DNA of 64,000 nucleotides, from assembly GCA_014529385.2 (NCBI GenBank), contig CM043944.1, forward strand, positions 180,919,193 to 180,983,192, read 5' to 3'. Below, piece after piece: positions 21,441 through 32,712 of the stretch. The notes under the pieces were generated by a model that was not told where the DNA came from, did no database searches, and saw only the letters and a program-made list of their open reading frames with translations. The translations under genes were made by a program, and so were the position numbers. How positions within the stretch are numbered: position 1 is the first letter of the stretch; every line of letters starts with the position of its first letter. The DNA is from Adiantum capillus-veneris (Eukaryota > Streptophyta > Polypodiopsida > Polypodiales > Pteridaceae).

Positions 21441-24400
21441 TAAAAAACTAAAGTCATGCCCAAATATTTGTTGCTGATATTTGTAATGGAATTTGTTTCC
21501 TTGGTCCTGGTTCAAGTAAGTGGTTGAGGCAATCAAACATATAGTAACCTCGATGCGGCATATTTGTTTCCTTGATCTCCTCTAGACCAACCAGACGTAT
21601 CTCTGGGGCTTTGCGATACACGGCTGACTCGATTTTTTTCCTTTGTTGAGATACTTTTACAGAGCAAATTTGATTTCTTTCTGGCAATGCTTAGTGCAAG
21701 GCCAGATATTTAGTGTATTGTCAGTGTCTTTAACAAACTTTAGCTAATTAAGTCAGTTGAGCTCTACGTTGTTGCTAGTTTCCATTGAGGTCAAAATTTG
21801 GAGCTTTTCAACTCGAATGGGTGCTTTTCCCTTCTGCATAATCTCTTTTCTGCATACTCGCATTCGTAACATGGTCTAAGCAAGTCTTGGAGAGACATCC
21901 AAACACAACAACACAATAAGCCAATTAGTCGCAAAACTCCTTACCCCTGATCACTTCTATGTTGTTTGCATATAACAGACTTAGGAGTCTATTGGGTTTG
22001 TCTTCATTACAAGAAGGTTTGTCTACTTAAAGAAAAATAAGTTGATTTGTTCCAAAATTAGTGTGGGAGGCCCATGATTGCATTACAAGTTTCTGACATT
22101 TTCAAGAGTTGAGAAAAAGGAAACTTTTTCCATCGTTATCGAAACAAGTTGTCTATTTTTTGCAAGAGAAACACGTGCCCCTTTAAACATGCAAAAGTTT
22201 GACTTTTCCAACCCTTTTTGGGAACAATCATGATGCCGTGACTCCTCCTTGGGTGATAAGTTTGATTTTTGCACAAGATTTAATTTCTCTCAGGCATAAA
22301 AAAATCACATCCCGAGGTGCGAAACTTGTATTGTGATGCTCTCATTTTATTTCACCTCCATGTGAACGTCAAAGTATGGCAAACCATAGCTTCAATGTAT
22401 AAAGCTACATTGATGAGCAGTCTTTTGCCTTGGTGATGGATTTGTGTAAAGCTTTTAATGTAGTGCTTAGAGTAAGACATGCACAAGTTGTATGATTTGG
22501 GTGTTCCAAGTGAGATTACCAAGGTGGTGATATTTGATACTAGGGTGAGTATGTAGAGTCCTACAAATACTTGATAGTTATTTTTACAAGGCCCTGTTTC
22601 TTTTTGAGAGGAACTTACTTTTGGATTGACATGAGGGTATGCAACCCTCCCAATATTCTATAGAGTTGGGGACCTAGTCTGGACCATCACGATTTGTCTG
22701 GCCAAAGCTATGATGGATGGAGAGCCATTGAGAGACTCCTAGTTCGTCTTGACAATTGTGATTAGTCTGACCAAAGATATGATGGATGGAGATCCATGAA
22801 GAGACTCCTAGTTAGTATGGTCTCCAAGATTATCGGATGTAAGGTCACAAAGTGCCACATGAGGTTGTCCCCAAAGAGTTAGTCTAAGGGTAAGGCTTTG
22901 GCCTCTCAACCTATGAATTGTGGGCTCAAATCCCCCATTGGGTCACCTCTAGAGGGGCACCTTGTGCTCACTTGGTGTCCGTGTTGCTAGGGATCTTGCC
23001 CTTGGACACTCAAATCATCCTTCTCATCCAGTGGGTCACCTAAGGAGGAGGTTTTTAGTTGCTTTCTGTGAGTTCTCTCCGTCATTCCGAGCACGTGGTG
23101 CATCAAGTAGGTGGCCATGGTGGTGATGCCTAATCATGGCCCTTGATCGATGGTACGCGGTCCTTGCTCGACTATGTTTCATGGTTAATATTTGGAAGGG
23201 ATAAGCACCTCCCCTCGAGGGTCCTTTGGTGCGTTAAAAAGAAAAAGTGCCATATGAGGTAGTGAGTGTAGGATGGGAATTAGCTACAAATTTTAAGGAC
23301 CTAATTTAGATTTAGGGACCTAGTTTTGAACAATCGTTATCCATATGGTTGAATGTATAATAAATCAAGAGCCATGGAGAGACGGTTAGTAACTGTGGTA
23401 TGCAAGATGAGCTAAAGTAACAATGTAGTGTCACATGAGGTCACTAGAGTAAGATTTGGAGATATACAAGTGGTTGAGGCACTTACGAGAGCATGATCTT
23501 TACATACAAGGCTTATGAGAGCTTCGAAAGCATTCTCATACTAGATGGGCCCTCAAGTAATCTCAACACCTGGCCATTAGGGAGACTTTGGTACAAAATG
23601 ATTAGGAGCTACACAAATTATCGTTGAGAGTCAAGACATGTACTAGGTCAGTATCTTACATATATGGGTGGGAACTTCCAAGAAATCATTATCCTATATT
23701 TTTCCTTGAGTTGATTCTCAATCGAGGAGGCACCATTTCTTGCACATCCTTCATGCCATTATCCCACTCAGAGATTATGTCACTGATATAATTACCAGGG
23801 TTATATCCAGCAGGCCATTATTGAGAGGCATAGAATGGTTCATACGAGGTTTGTCACAGAGAATGAGATTGATTTCATGATGCCACAACCCATGATACAT
23901 GTCATGTGAATGTACTAACCCATGATAGATGTCATGTGATGGTACTTATTGTGACCTAAGAAGTACGAAGTCAGTAAATTTGGAGTGACATGGTAATGGG
24001 ATCCACTAAGAATGCATGTCCTAGCGATCTCCACAATTTCCTAACGATCTAGACTTTATTTTTTGATGAAAACCGCCTAGGAATGCACTTAAAATTATGT
24101 TCTTGGAGTGGTTTGAAAGCAACAAAACAAGTTTTTATTCTTGATATAATTGGATCTATAATACCTCCGCAATATTTAAAGTGCCCTTTCCTTTTATTGT
24201 ATGAAGATTCATTGCGTGAAAGGGAAACATGTGCTTTTTACAACACCTATACAATTTCTAGGGTTGTCAGGAAAGGGGAAGTACTCCACCCCATTTATAA
24301 CAATGTCCTAATGGTCTTAATATAGCCTATATAATTGTTGTCCACCTTATGGTTTCCTTGATTCCCTATCCTTCTTAAAGGCCTTTTTATTGGCACTAGA

Positions 24401-24745
24401 CAATAGCGCCACATCATTGATGTGTGATTAACCTTTGAGAAACACAATACGTGATGATAATGTCATTTCCATCGTATCATGGTATCATATGTCACTTATG
24501 GTTTATTGCATTTTTTATTATTGAGCTTCTGCACAAAGCCACACCATGGAAGGTGGCGGCGGCATAGTCTTTGACTTTCATTATTCTTGAGATTAGGTTG
24601 TCACCAAAATTTAAATTTCCTAAGAACGCAAATGAGTTTATAATTATCAAGGTACAAATCTGATATGATTTGATTTTTTGTGCTTACTCTTGATGGCATA
24701 CTATCTCCCTAGTTGAAATTAGATATGGGCCCAAGTGAGCTTTAG
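21441..24745 (+). repeat. Composite repeat family, long copy A
   Basis: Matches copy B (46050-48500) and copy C (50640-53215) segment by segment. Around 22430-22560 lies a degraded frame resembling a LINE reverse transcriptase: MDLCKAFNV, then YDLGVPSEITKV and YIESYKYLKSFF as read best in copy C. A SINE sits inside at 22869. No intact gene. Confidence 0.8.
22869..23244 (+). mobile_element. tRNA-derived SINE, copy 1
   Basis: A 376-bp insertion flanked by AAGTGCCACATGAGGTTGT (22850-22868) and a diverged copy (23245-23263). Polymerase III boxes are present: A box TAGTCTAAGGG (22880-22890), fitting TRGYNNARNGG, and B box GCTCAAATC (22924-22932), one mismatch from GWTCRANNC. The 3' end is an A-rich tail (TTAAAAAGAAA). 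The same insertion is present in copies B and C of the host repeat, so it predates their multiplication. Confidence 0.75.
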
Positions 24746-24911
24746 CCGTTATAATCCGATTTTGATATTTGATTTTAAACTAGACTTACTCTAGCCTTAT
24801 TCTCATTGGTCCACCTCCATGGCCATCCAATAGGATTTGAGTACACCTTGTGGGCATCTGAGCTAGGGAGCTGACATGTGTCCCTCTTTCCCCTTGTGTA
24901 CAAAGGGAGCT

Positions 24912-24945
<34 letters not shown>

Positions 24946-25027
24946 TTTCTCTCTAATCCCCTACTTCTTGGGCTCGCCCCCTCCTTTGTAGGGCTTCAGA
25001 ATGACTTTTGGGCCACACACAAAGCAT
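24746..25027. repeat. Spacer with GT/GA microsatellite
   Basis: A short GT run passes into a GA run at about 24912-24946. The remainder resembles LTR flank sequence without clear ends. Confidence 0.6.
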
Positions 25028-27707
25028 CCAATTTCCCTAGGCTTTTGACCTTTGGACACAACCTTTGAATTTTGGAACCTTAGCATTTTGGAAGTCTTAA
25101 TGGAGTGAAGCTTAAGGTCTTTGGAGCCCATTGTTGCACATAGTTCTTTGCAGATGGCCCTCCCTTTGGATCCCTATATTCCCTCCTTTCGATCCCTACT
25201 ATGGCAGGTCTGCCAACTTAACCAATATTATAGATTTTTCTCCCCCTAGAACTTCCCCATATTAAATGATCAGTTTAACATGAGAAAATCATTCAGGAGA
25301 ATTCTATATTAGTTATTATGACAGGTATAGTTCTTCGCAGTACAAAAGGAGCAAGTGTCAATTGCAATGCTACTAGATATAGAAGCAAATTGCAATATGG
25401 TTGCAGATAACATCCAAAGGATCCTCCAGATCACTCCATGCAAGCATGATAGCTAAACAATGCTAGGTTTTCATACATGACATAAAGAAATGGTTTCTAC
25501 CTTAGCATCTAGAATCAAAAAGAGCACGTAAAGTTTCCGGTCAAGCCTTCAAAGAAAATGCTTGCAGATGTCATCCTTGGACATCAGTGGTTAGACCAAC
25601 ACAAGGCCTACAAAGAAGATACAATGCTAATACTCTCTTCTCCAAGAGATATCAAGCAGCAGATACAGGTACCGTTAATGCTAGATTCAGAGTTGCAAAA
25701 GTCACAAGAATCACAGACAAATTTTGTAGACAAAGGTAAAGCTAAAGTGGATCCTCCACCGATTAGCAAAGAAGGTGTGACATCATATGCCTCTACATCG
25801 AAGAACCCTCATGGATCATCTACTTCAAGCAAGTCAAGCTTTCAAAACTTCACGTCAATTGCTCACCCAACTAAAACCTCTAAGGAGCCACCCAAAAAAT
25901 CAAAGGTATATCAGCCAAAGTACTCAAGAAAGAAAAGGAAACACAAACAAGTGTTTGTGCCGAGCAATTTACTGAAATTCAATGATCCGGTTTGGATTAA
26001 GGATGGAAATTCAACATAGAAAGACAACCACATGGGATTGATAACATCACAATGAAGCTTGAAAGAACAGGAGTACTATCAAGGTAACAGACAGATATGG
26101 GTACCAAAATCGCAGGTTAGGGCATATGAAGTAGCTTCAAGTCCCTCCCAAGAAAGAACGGCCACAAGGTATCAACCTCGCCAATATCCTAGGATATCTA
26201 AAAAGCACCTATACAACAGAGAAACATCAAAAGATGCTAAAGTCTACCACAACTCTCAAAAGGATAGAGAAGAGAGATGGATCTCAAAGAATCTTCCTCT
26301 TAGACAAGGATTCTACATAGGCTTTACTAAGATTTGGATACCAGTCAACCACAAACCAACCGCAACTACACCAGGCCTCCATGAAGATCTCAAGAACTCA
26401 ACAAGACCTAGAGCAAGGCAAAGTTAACAAAGGAGATACAAAGGTCATCAACAGATTTGGATTCCTAAGTCTTCCAATGCTCCTAGTCAATAGTCAAATG
26501 TCAACAATCAACAGAGGCCTAAAACAGCATCAAAGACTCCTATCACCAGGCCCAATTGGAGAATCAAATAAATAATGGAGTTTTCACAGTCAAAGAAGGA
26601 CAATCCAACCAATGAGAATGCAGATTTGAAGAGACTAAAACAGGTATGGCAAAAGAAACCTTCAATGCCAACTTGGTCCTTCAGTAATCCTCTTTTTGAG
26701 GATTCAAGCTTTCTTTTACTTGAAGAAATGTTTGTAGTAAGCACAAGAATGTAAAAAGTCAAGTCAACAGGGTGCAAAAAACACTCTTTGGCATAGTCAA
26801 AGTCGGGTTGCTGAGCCATAAAATGAGCAAAGCATTAGTCCCAAAGTTCAATTCATATAATACTTTGTCCTAAGAGTCGTAGTTATTATGCTTACACGCA
26901 AGCTGGAAGAGTTGAGCATATTGAATTCATGTCGCTCATGTTGGATAAGATGAGCATAAGCGTCAATGTCTATCAACTTACAATTGGTGGAGTGTCATAG
27001 AGTCCAACACTCACGGACAGTGCACAACAAGATGAGAGCACAGATAGGCTCATCAACGAAAACCATTCATAAGGGGTGCCAGCTTGCAAAGCCATGTCAT
27101 ATGCTTTATAGCTACACCATCTTTTTGAAGAACCCCTCAAAATCCTTCTTGCACAACATATTGTTTCCCATGCATTTTTGTGTATGCAGAAATAAGATGT
27201 CCGGTTATCGTACATATGCATTAGACACTCTTTTTTTCTTCCACCGATGCACCTTGAGTGGACTACAGCAGGCAAACCAATATTCCATCATGCTATCCTC
27301 TCATATTTTCTACCTTTTTAATTCCATATCTATCAGCAAATAATCCCTTCAGTACTTTATTAATATTTCTCATGCTAATAAGTACTCCAATAATGTATGT
27401 ATCCCAAAGGCACCTTTTTCCCACTGGGTTTTTTTCCCTTTGGTCATCTAGGTATTAGACCCTAATTTAGAACCTCATCATTCTACTTCTCTTGTATATA
27501 CTTTTCATAAATAAATAGTATCCTCATCATTATGCTGTTACAGCAGACAAGTGGAACATTATCTCTCACATCAGACCTATTCGGACCAATGAAGATGCTG
27601 CAGAAAATTGAATTTGACAAGAAATTCAATGAGAAATGAAGACAATCATGCCATCACCAACCAATCAAAAACCTTCCACAGCCTCCACAGACACTTTTCA
27701 ACAGTGC
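25028..27707 (+). repeat. Left arm of a large inverted duplication
   Basis: Pairs in reverse orientation with 28433-29063 and 37839-39862. The arm is the 3' part of an LTR element with a gag-protease tail, followed by noncoding sequence and the LTR-type CCCACTGGGTTTTTTTCCCT stretch near 27420. The other arm is split by a later retrotransposon. Confidence 0.9.
25558..26427 (+). pseudogene. Gag-protease tail relic (Ty3/gypsy-like)
   Basis: The frame opens with ADVILGHQWLDQHKA, the C-terminal ILGxxWL motif of retroviral-type aspartic proteases. Past a stop near 26017 it continues in another frame with YYQGNRQIWVPKSQ and IWIPVNHK. The YQGNxQIWVPK motif also occurs in the intact element at 35150-35200, so the two are related. 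The catalytic DxG half lies upstream and is not preserved. A near-identical inverted copy is at 38830-39327. Confidence 0.7.
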
Positions 27708-28149
27708 CCGAGGATGGGCATTAAAACCAGAAGGGGGGAATGTTAACTGAGTCAACGTCAGTTAACAGAAGCTGCTAAAGACCGAAAACATATATACGGA
27801 TTCACATTGAGGATGAATACAAAGAAGCAGTAAAGATTGGAGTTACACATTTTCCACATTTTTCTAAATGGTCACGCATTGTAAATTCCCGTTTATCTAG
27901 TATCTGGTATAAGAGCTCGGTATTCTCAAATGTGGAGATACCTTTGATGATACAAGTAGCTGGAGCATCCCTTACGAGGACTCACTATACGACATGTATA
28001 GAGTGGTATAGATGCTTTTGACGCAGAGTTGGTGTTCTATGGTTAGTTTGACAGTTTATGCACCTAAGTTGGTCTCTATACAGTGTGCTTTTGAGATACA
28101 TTTCCCTTTTTTATTCTTTGTGAGTGACATACTTGGTCATTTTGTCTTG
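27708..28149 (+). repeat. Inverted-duplication spacer: polypurine tract, short LTR-like segment and primer site
   Basis: AGAAGGGGGGAA (27730-27740) is followed by TGTTAAC at 27741, like the polypurine tract and LTR start of the 29069 element. GTTAACTGA and TCAGTTAAC form a 9-bp inverted repeat there. TGGTATAAGAGC (27905-27916) is one base from the tRNA-iMet primer site. PPT and primer site are only about 165 bp apart, which would be a very short LTR. Confidence 0.5.
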
Positions 28150-28432
28150 TATTTTGGTTGACATAGTCCCAAATACAAAGGAGACTCTGTCGAAATTTTC
28201 CCAGAATCTTTTGGTAGTTTTGTCACCATGACTACTAGCAAAGTCCGGGACATTTATGACATAAAATAGTTTGATGGCTCTAATTTTCAGCTTTGGAATA
28301 ACCAAATGCATGATGTGCTTGTCCAAAAGAAGTAAAAGTTACCTATTGCCTATGTGGCTAGAACTGGAGATATGCACATGACTCAGTTTCCGTCGGAGGA
28401 GCTTGATGAGCTATGCAGGTCTACGATTAGAC
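28150..28432 (+). pseudogene. Ty1/copia gag fragment
   Basis: The frame FDGSNFQLWNNQMHDVLVQ followed by MTQF and EELDELCRSTIRL is the N-terminal part of a copia-type Gag (UBN2 family). It contains stops and is cut at 28432, where the inverted-duplication arm begins. Better copies lie at 40672 and 41880. Confidence 0.8.
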
Positions 28433-29063
28433 TGCTGAAAAGTGTCCGTGGAGGCTGCGGAAGGTTTTTGATGGGATGATTGTCTTCATTTGTCATTGCA
28501 TTTCTTGTTAGGTTCAATTTGCTGTAGCATCTTGATTGGTCTGATGTGAGAGATGATGTTGCACTTGTCTGCTGTAATAGCATAATGATGATGCTACTAT
28601 TTATTTATGGAAAGTATGTACAAGAGAAGTAGAATGATGAGGTTCTAATTTAGGGTCTAATACCTAGATGACCAAAGGGAAAAAACCCAGTGGGAAAAAG
28701 GTGCCTTTGGGATACATACATTATTGGAGTACTTATTAGCATGAGAAATATTAATAAAGTACTGAAGGGATTATTTGATGATAGATATGGAATTAAAAAG
28801 GTAGAAAATATGAGAGGATAGCATGATGGAATATTGGTTTGCCTGCTGTAGTCCACTCAAGGTGCATCGGTGGAAGAAAAACAGAGTGTCTAATGCATAT
28901 GTACGATAACCGGACATCTTAATTCTGCATACACAAAAATGCATGGGAAACAATATGTTGTGCAAGAAGGATTTTGAGGGGTTCTTCAAAAAGATGGTGT
29001 AGCTATAGAGCATATGACATGGCTTTGCAAGCTGGCACCCCTTATGAATGGTTTTCGTTGATG
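28433..29063 (-). repeat. Right arm of the inverted duplication, proximal part
   Basis: Reverse complement of 27050-27707. It stops at the insertion point of the LTR retrotransposon; the arm resumes at 37839. Confidence 0.9.
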
Positions 29064-29068
29064 AGCCT

Positions 29069-29640
29069 TGTTAACCCTCACTGCTCACGGACACCCATCA
29101 CCTACGATGGACGCGTATTATGTATTTGGTAGAGTCAGGTACCGGGCTTGTCGGACCAATAGGGAAAGGTAGAGTGATCGTCGATGAGAGGCGCACTTTA
29201 ACTTGGACATTCAAGGGATTAGTTGGTTAAGCATGGGCGCCCAAGTGTGAATGGGGTGAGCTCCTATAAAAGCCAACTAAACCTAATTTTTACTCATTCT
29301 CTCATTTGTGCAATTGAAGAGTGCTCTTGCTCCATCTCCATCTTCTTCTTCTTCACCTCCTTGTGTGTGTGTGTGAGAGAGAGAGAGAGGGAGAGTGTGT
29401 GTGCGATCGAGCATTACGAAGGCACGACGGCGGCGAAGCGGTTGAGCGCGGCACGACTGCAGCTTCTTCTTCATCGCGGCAAGGAATCCACCACGAAGGC
29501 GAGCGTAGAGCGGTGAGTGACACACCCTTTGTTTTCTTGAGCTTGCTAGTTTAGGCTTGTTGTGTGCTTGGAGCCGTTTGTGGCTCGCATACGGTGTATT
29601 GGCAAGTCCCTTGCTTCGACAGTGCGGCAAGGAGCGCACA
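29069..29640 (+). repeat. 5' LTR
   Basis: 572 bp, TGTTAACCCTCAC to GAGCGCACA. It contains a TATAAAAG promoter motif at 29265-29272 and a GT/GA microsatellite at about 29362-29390 that differs by one repeat unit from the 3' LTR. Confidence 0.95.
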
Positions 29641-29644
29641 TTTT

Positions 29645-29662
29645 TGGCGCCGCTTCCGGGGA
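29645..29662 (+). promoter_or_regulatory. Primer binding site, tRNA-Asp type
   Basis: TGGCGCCGCTTCCGGGGA lies four bases after the 5' LTR. It differs at two positions from TGGCGCCGTTGCCGGGGA, the plant tRNA-Asp primer site used by many Tat/Athila-type gypsy elements. Confidence 0.85.
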
Positions 29663-30474
29663 TATGCCCTACACTAAGATCGGTTCGCACTTTACGCTTC
29701 CTTGTGGTGCAATTTCTATCATAGGAAAGGCAGGAAAGGAGTGTGTGGAGATTTCTGTTTTTTGCGTTTTCTGCATTTGTTGTCAAGTTTCAATTTCTGC
29801 TATTGTCTGCGTTTTTTCAATTTCCGCAATTTCTGCATTTTCAAGTTCGGCGTTTCCAATTTCTGTAATTTTCTGCATTTCTGCGTTTTTTTAATTTTCT
29901 GCAGTTTCTGCAATTTCTGCAATTTTGCGTTTTTCTCAAAATTAAAAATTTCTGCGTTTCTCTCAAAATAAAAAACGCGAGTGAGCGGGCGGCGAAATTT
30001 TTCGAAAATAAAAAACGTGACTCTTAAAACGGACGGGTTGGTTTGTATAAAAGGTAGATCGGGATCATTTTCCCAAGCCCAAGCCCAAGCCCAGGCCCAG
30101 GCCTCAGTCCTCAGTCTTATGATATATACTAGACTCACTCTTATATATATACCCTACTCCCTCAAGAGAGAATGAGAGCATGTGGGACAAGTCCTCCACT
30201 CTCCTCCTTTCTCTTCCCACTTGCACCCTTAGACTTTCTAGTTCCCTACTGGAAATAGACAGTTTTAGGGATTCCGAGGGCATAGAGTGACCAAACGGAG
30301 GGCTGTAAAGCACGGCACGACCCTCTCACTGATACGCTCGTTTCGAGCTATCACATGGCCCATTCCACGACACACTCTAAAAAATCTAGCGAAAAAACAA
30401 ACAAAAAACACGCTAAAAACTAGTCACAAGGCCTCCTAGAGCAGCTTTTTGACACCTTAGGGTATCAAAAGCAC
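29663..30474 (+). repeat. Leader with TTTCTGC-rich and AAGCCC repeats
   Basis: 29745-29960 is built from variants of TTTCTGCAATTTCTGCG and TTTTCTGCATT. 30075-30105 is a hexamer array of CCAAGC/CCAGGC. Overlapping frames on both strands are artefacts of these repeats. Confidence 0.75.
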
Positions 30475-32712
30475 ATGCACTTACGCTCTGGGTGGGTGCT
30501 AGAACACGAGCATATTGAGAGTGCCTCTGTTCATACGGACACCCATTACCCATCCATGATAAGCTCTAGACCCTCAGCGGGGACACAAGGTAGCACCACC
30601 CAAGACCCTAAAATAGCCGCTAGTGATTCCTCCTCCGACTCAGAAATCATGGAAGCATACCCTACCCAAAACACTGAGAGAGAAGGCCATGCACCTCCCG
30701 AAGCTCCACAGCCTAGTACTAGTATGTTTAGCCGTTTCATGGAAACATTAGGTAGAGCTACTCGCTCGGAACCTGATGCAAATGAAGCACACGAAGGGGG
30801 TGGGGAAGTGGACTCTCCTTTCACATCGCACGTGGACCCCACACCCCCAAAGAGTGTCCATGTGGATATCCTACCAACTTCTTACCAAGAAGGCCCTGTT
30901 GAGCTGCCTCCTTCAGAAGTTCCCTCTAGAGTACCGTTGCTGACAAGTAAAACCACGGGGAGCAACATTGCTTCTACCTCACAAGAAACCATTAACACGT
31001 CGACTCTAGAAGGATTGTTCATTAATGATCATTGGACATACGACCTCCACACTGAGGTGTTGACGGATCTACACTCTGGCCACGCCTACCATGTAGGATG
31101 GATAGAGATTGTACAATCCACCTCTAGTGCCACGAGCATCCAAGATCAACAGAAAATGATCTGTAATGTTATCCATGGCATTATTCAATCAGAAAGGCAA
31201 AACCGAGGGGTAAATATACTCTCAACTGGCCCCATGAGATTTTTGGATACGAGCAAGGCTCAACAGCCTACTCTATCACAAATGGAGACTCCTCTAATGA
31301 GTCCCATGGACCCATCTTACGTCGTTTCACCTGGGGTCTCTATGCAATCTGAGCCTCCGAGCGAAAACTTTAGCTTCCCTAACTTGGCTCAACCCTCTAT
31401 TAAGGAAAACACAGTGCTCACTCCAGGGATAAGCCTGACAGAGAATGTACCGATGACATCTACGGTTAGCGCAGTGCCACTACCTAGTGTCGTAGTACCT
31501 AATATGGGGCCTCGACCATATGTGCCTCTAGCCCCTTATGCACACATGGCCCCCACACCTCCAATTGTACCACTTGCTTATGCTCCTCGAGTGTCGCTCC
31601 CTAGCCCTTATCCGAGTGGACCTATGCCCGGTTATGTTCCATATCCTGCATCATCCACACATATGCCAAGACCGGTACCCGTTCCTCTCCCACATATGAT
31701 TCCAAGAGTACCTCCACCGGCCCTGCCTCCTCACATAGGTGACTTGGCAGTGTTTGCTCAAACCATAGGTCGATCTATCGCGGAAAATATGCGTCACGCA
31801 TCTGATAGAGAGCCTAGAAGTAAGGCAGTACAAATTGCCAAACTCACGCAAAAATTCAATGGGGACGAAGATGCTAGGAAACACATTGAAGTGTTTGAAC
31901 AAGTATGTGATTCCTTAGGGGAACGCAACGAACTACATAAGTGCAATGCCTTAAGCTTGACATTAAGTGGGAAGGCTGGAGATTGGTATAGGACCCTAAG
32001 GGTGGACGAGAAAACAATCTACCCTACCCTTCGAAGGTTGTTTCTAAAGGAGTACATACGAGAAGGTGTGCTTTGGGGTGTAGCATCTCAGCTACAGAAG
32101 GCCGAACATAAGGAAGGAGAGTCAGTAAGGGACTTCATTAGTCGTCTAAAGCACTTAAACTCTTGTTGCCCTGTAAATGAGCGCTTCAACAATAACCAAC
32201 TGCTTGATCGATTCATTCGAGGGTTGAGGAATGAAGGAATCTATAATGGACTAGTGATTAGAGGTATCACAACCTGGGAAGATGTCACTGCCAATGCAAT
32301 CCAATTAGAGGACAACTTGATGATAGCAGGCATGAGGGTGTCTACTGACACGAGATCCACTAGCTCACAAGCCATTGAGTATGAACCCATGACTGCAAAG
32401 CCCATTGCCAATGAGCCAAAGGTATTTGAGACATTCTTGACAGACCTCACCAAGGCAATCCAAGAGTCTCTTAAGGATAATGGACCCCCTCAAAATAGTC
32501 ACATGTATCCAAGAAGGGAGCAACAATGGTGTTCCATTTGCTTAGGTCCACATAGCACTAGTGAGTGCCCTACGTTTAGAGTAAAATTTAATGGAACTTG
32601 CAACGCATGTGGTAGGTACGGTCACCAAGCTAAGGATTGTTTAATGATCAAACGTATGATGGCAAATAGACCACCTGTAGCCTGGACGGATGACCTCGAG
32701 CTCCTGTATTGA
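30475..32712 (+). CDS. Gag polyprotein (Ty3/gypsy, Retrotrans_gag type)
   Basis: 745 codons, intact. Residues 1-340 are Ser/Thr/Pro-rich; residues 340-420 are a proline-rich linker (PRVPPPALPPH). Residues about 440-620 are the Retrotrans_gag core: AGDWYRTLRVDE, then LRRLFLKEY, GESVRDFISRLKHL and LLDRFIRGLRNEG. Near the C-terminus are two zinc-knuckle-like clusters (CSICLGPHSTSEC and CNACGRYGHQAKDC). Gag forms the cytoplasmic particle that packages element RNA. The stop TGA overlaps the next ATG as TGATG, so the following frame may be reached by re-initiation or a -1 shift; a recent indel is the alternative. Confidence 0.9.
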   Translation: MHLRSGWVLEHEHIESASVHTDTHYPSMISSRPSAGTQGSTTQDPKIAASDSSSDSEIMEAYPTQNTEREGHAPPEAPQPSTSMFSRFMETLGRATRSEPDANEAHEGGGEVDSPFTSHVDPTPPKSVHVDILPTSYQEGPVELPPSEVPSRVPLLTSKTTGSNIASTSQETINTSTLEGLFINDHWTYDLHTEVLTDLHSGHAYHVGWIEIVQSTSSATSIQDQQKMICNVIHGIIQSERQNRGVNILSTGPMRFLDTSKAQQPTLSQMETPLMSPMDPSYVVSPGVSMQSEPPSENFSFPNLAQPSIKENTVLTPGISLTENVPMTSTVSAVPLPSVVVPNMGPRPYVPLAPYAHMAPTPPIVPLAYAPRVSLPSPYPSGPMPGYVPYPASSTHMPRPVPVPLPHMIPRVPPPALPPHIGDLAVFAQTIGRSIAENMRHASDREPRSKAVQIAKLTQKFNGDEDARKHIEVFEQVCDSLGERNELHKCNALSLTLSGKAGDWYRTLRVDEKTIYPTLRRLFLKEYIREGVLWGVASQLQKAEHKEGESVRDFISRLKHLNSCCPVNERFNNNQLLDRFIRGLRNEGIYNGLVIRGITTWEDVTANAIQLEDNLMIAGMRVSTDTRSTSSQAIEYEPMTAKPIANEPKVFETFLTDLTKAIQESLKDNGPPQNSHMYPRREQQWCSICLGPHSTSECPTFRVKFNGTCNACGRYGHQAKDCLMIKRMMANRPPVAWTDDLELLY

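Noticed and set aside
29750-30140. Phe/Cys-rich and Lys/Gln-rich frames in the leader of the LTR element
   Set aside because: They translate TTTCTGC repeats on the two strands; the true Gag begins at 30475.
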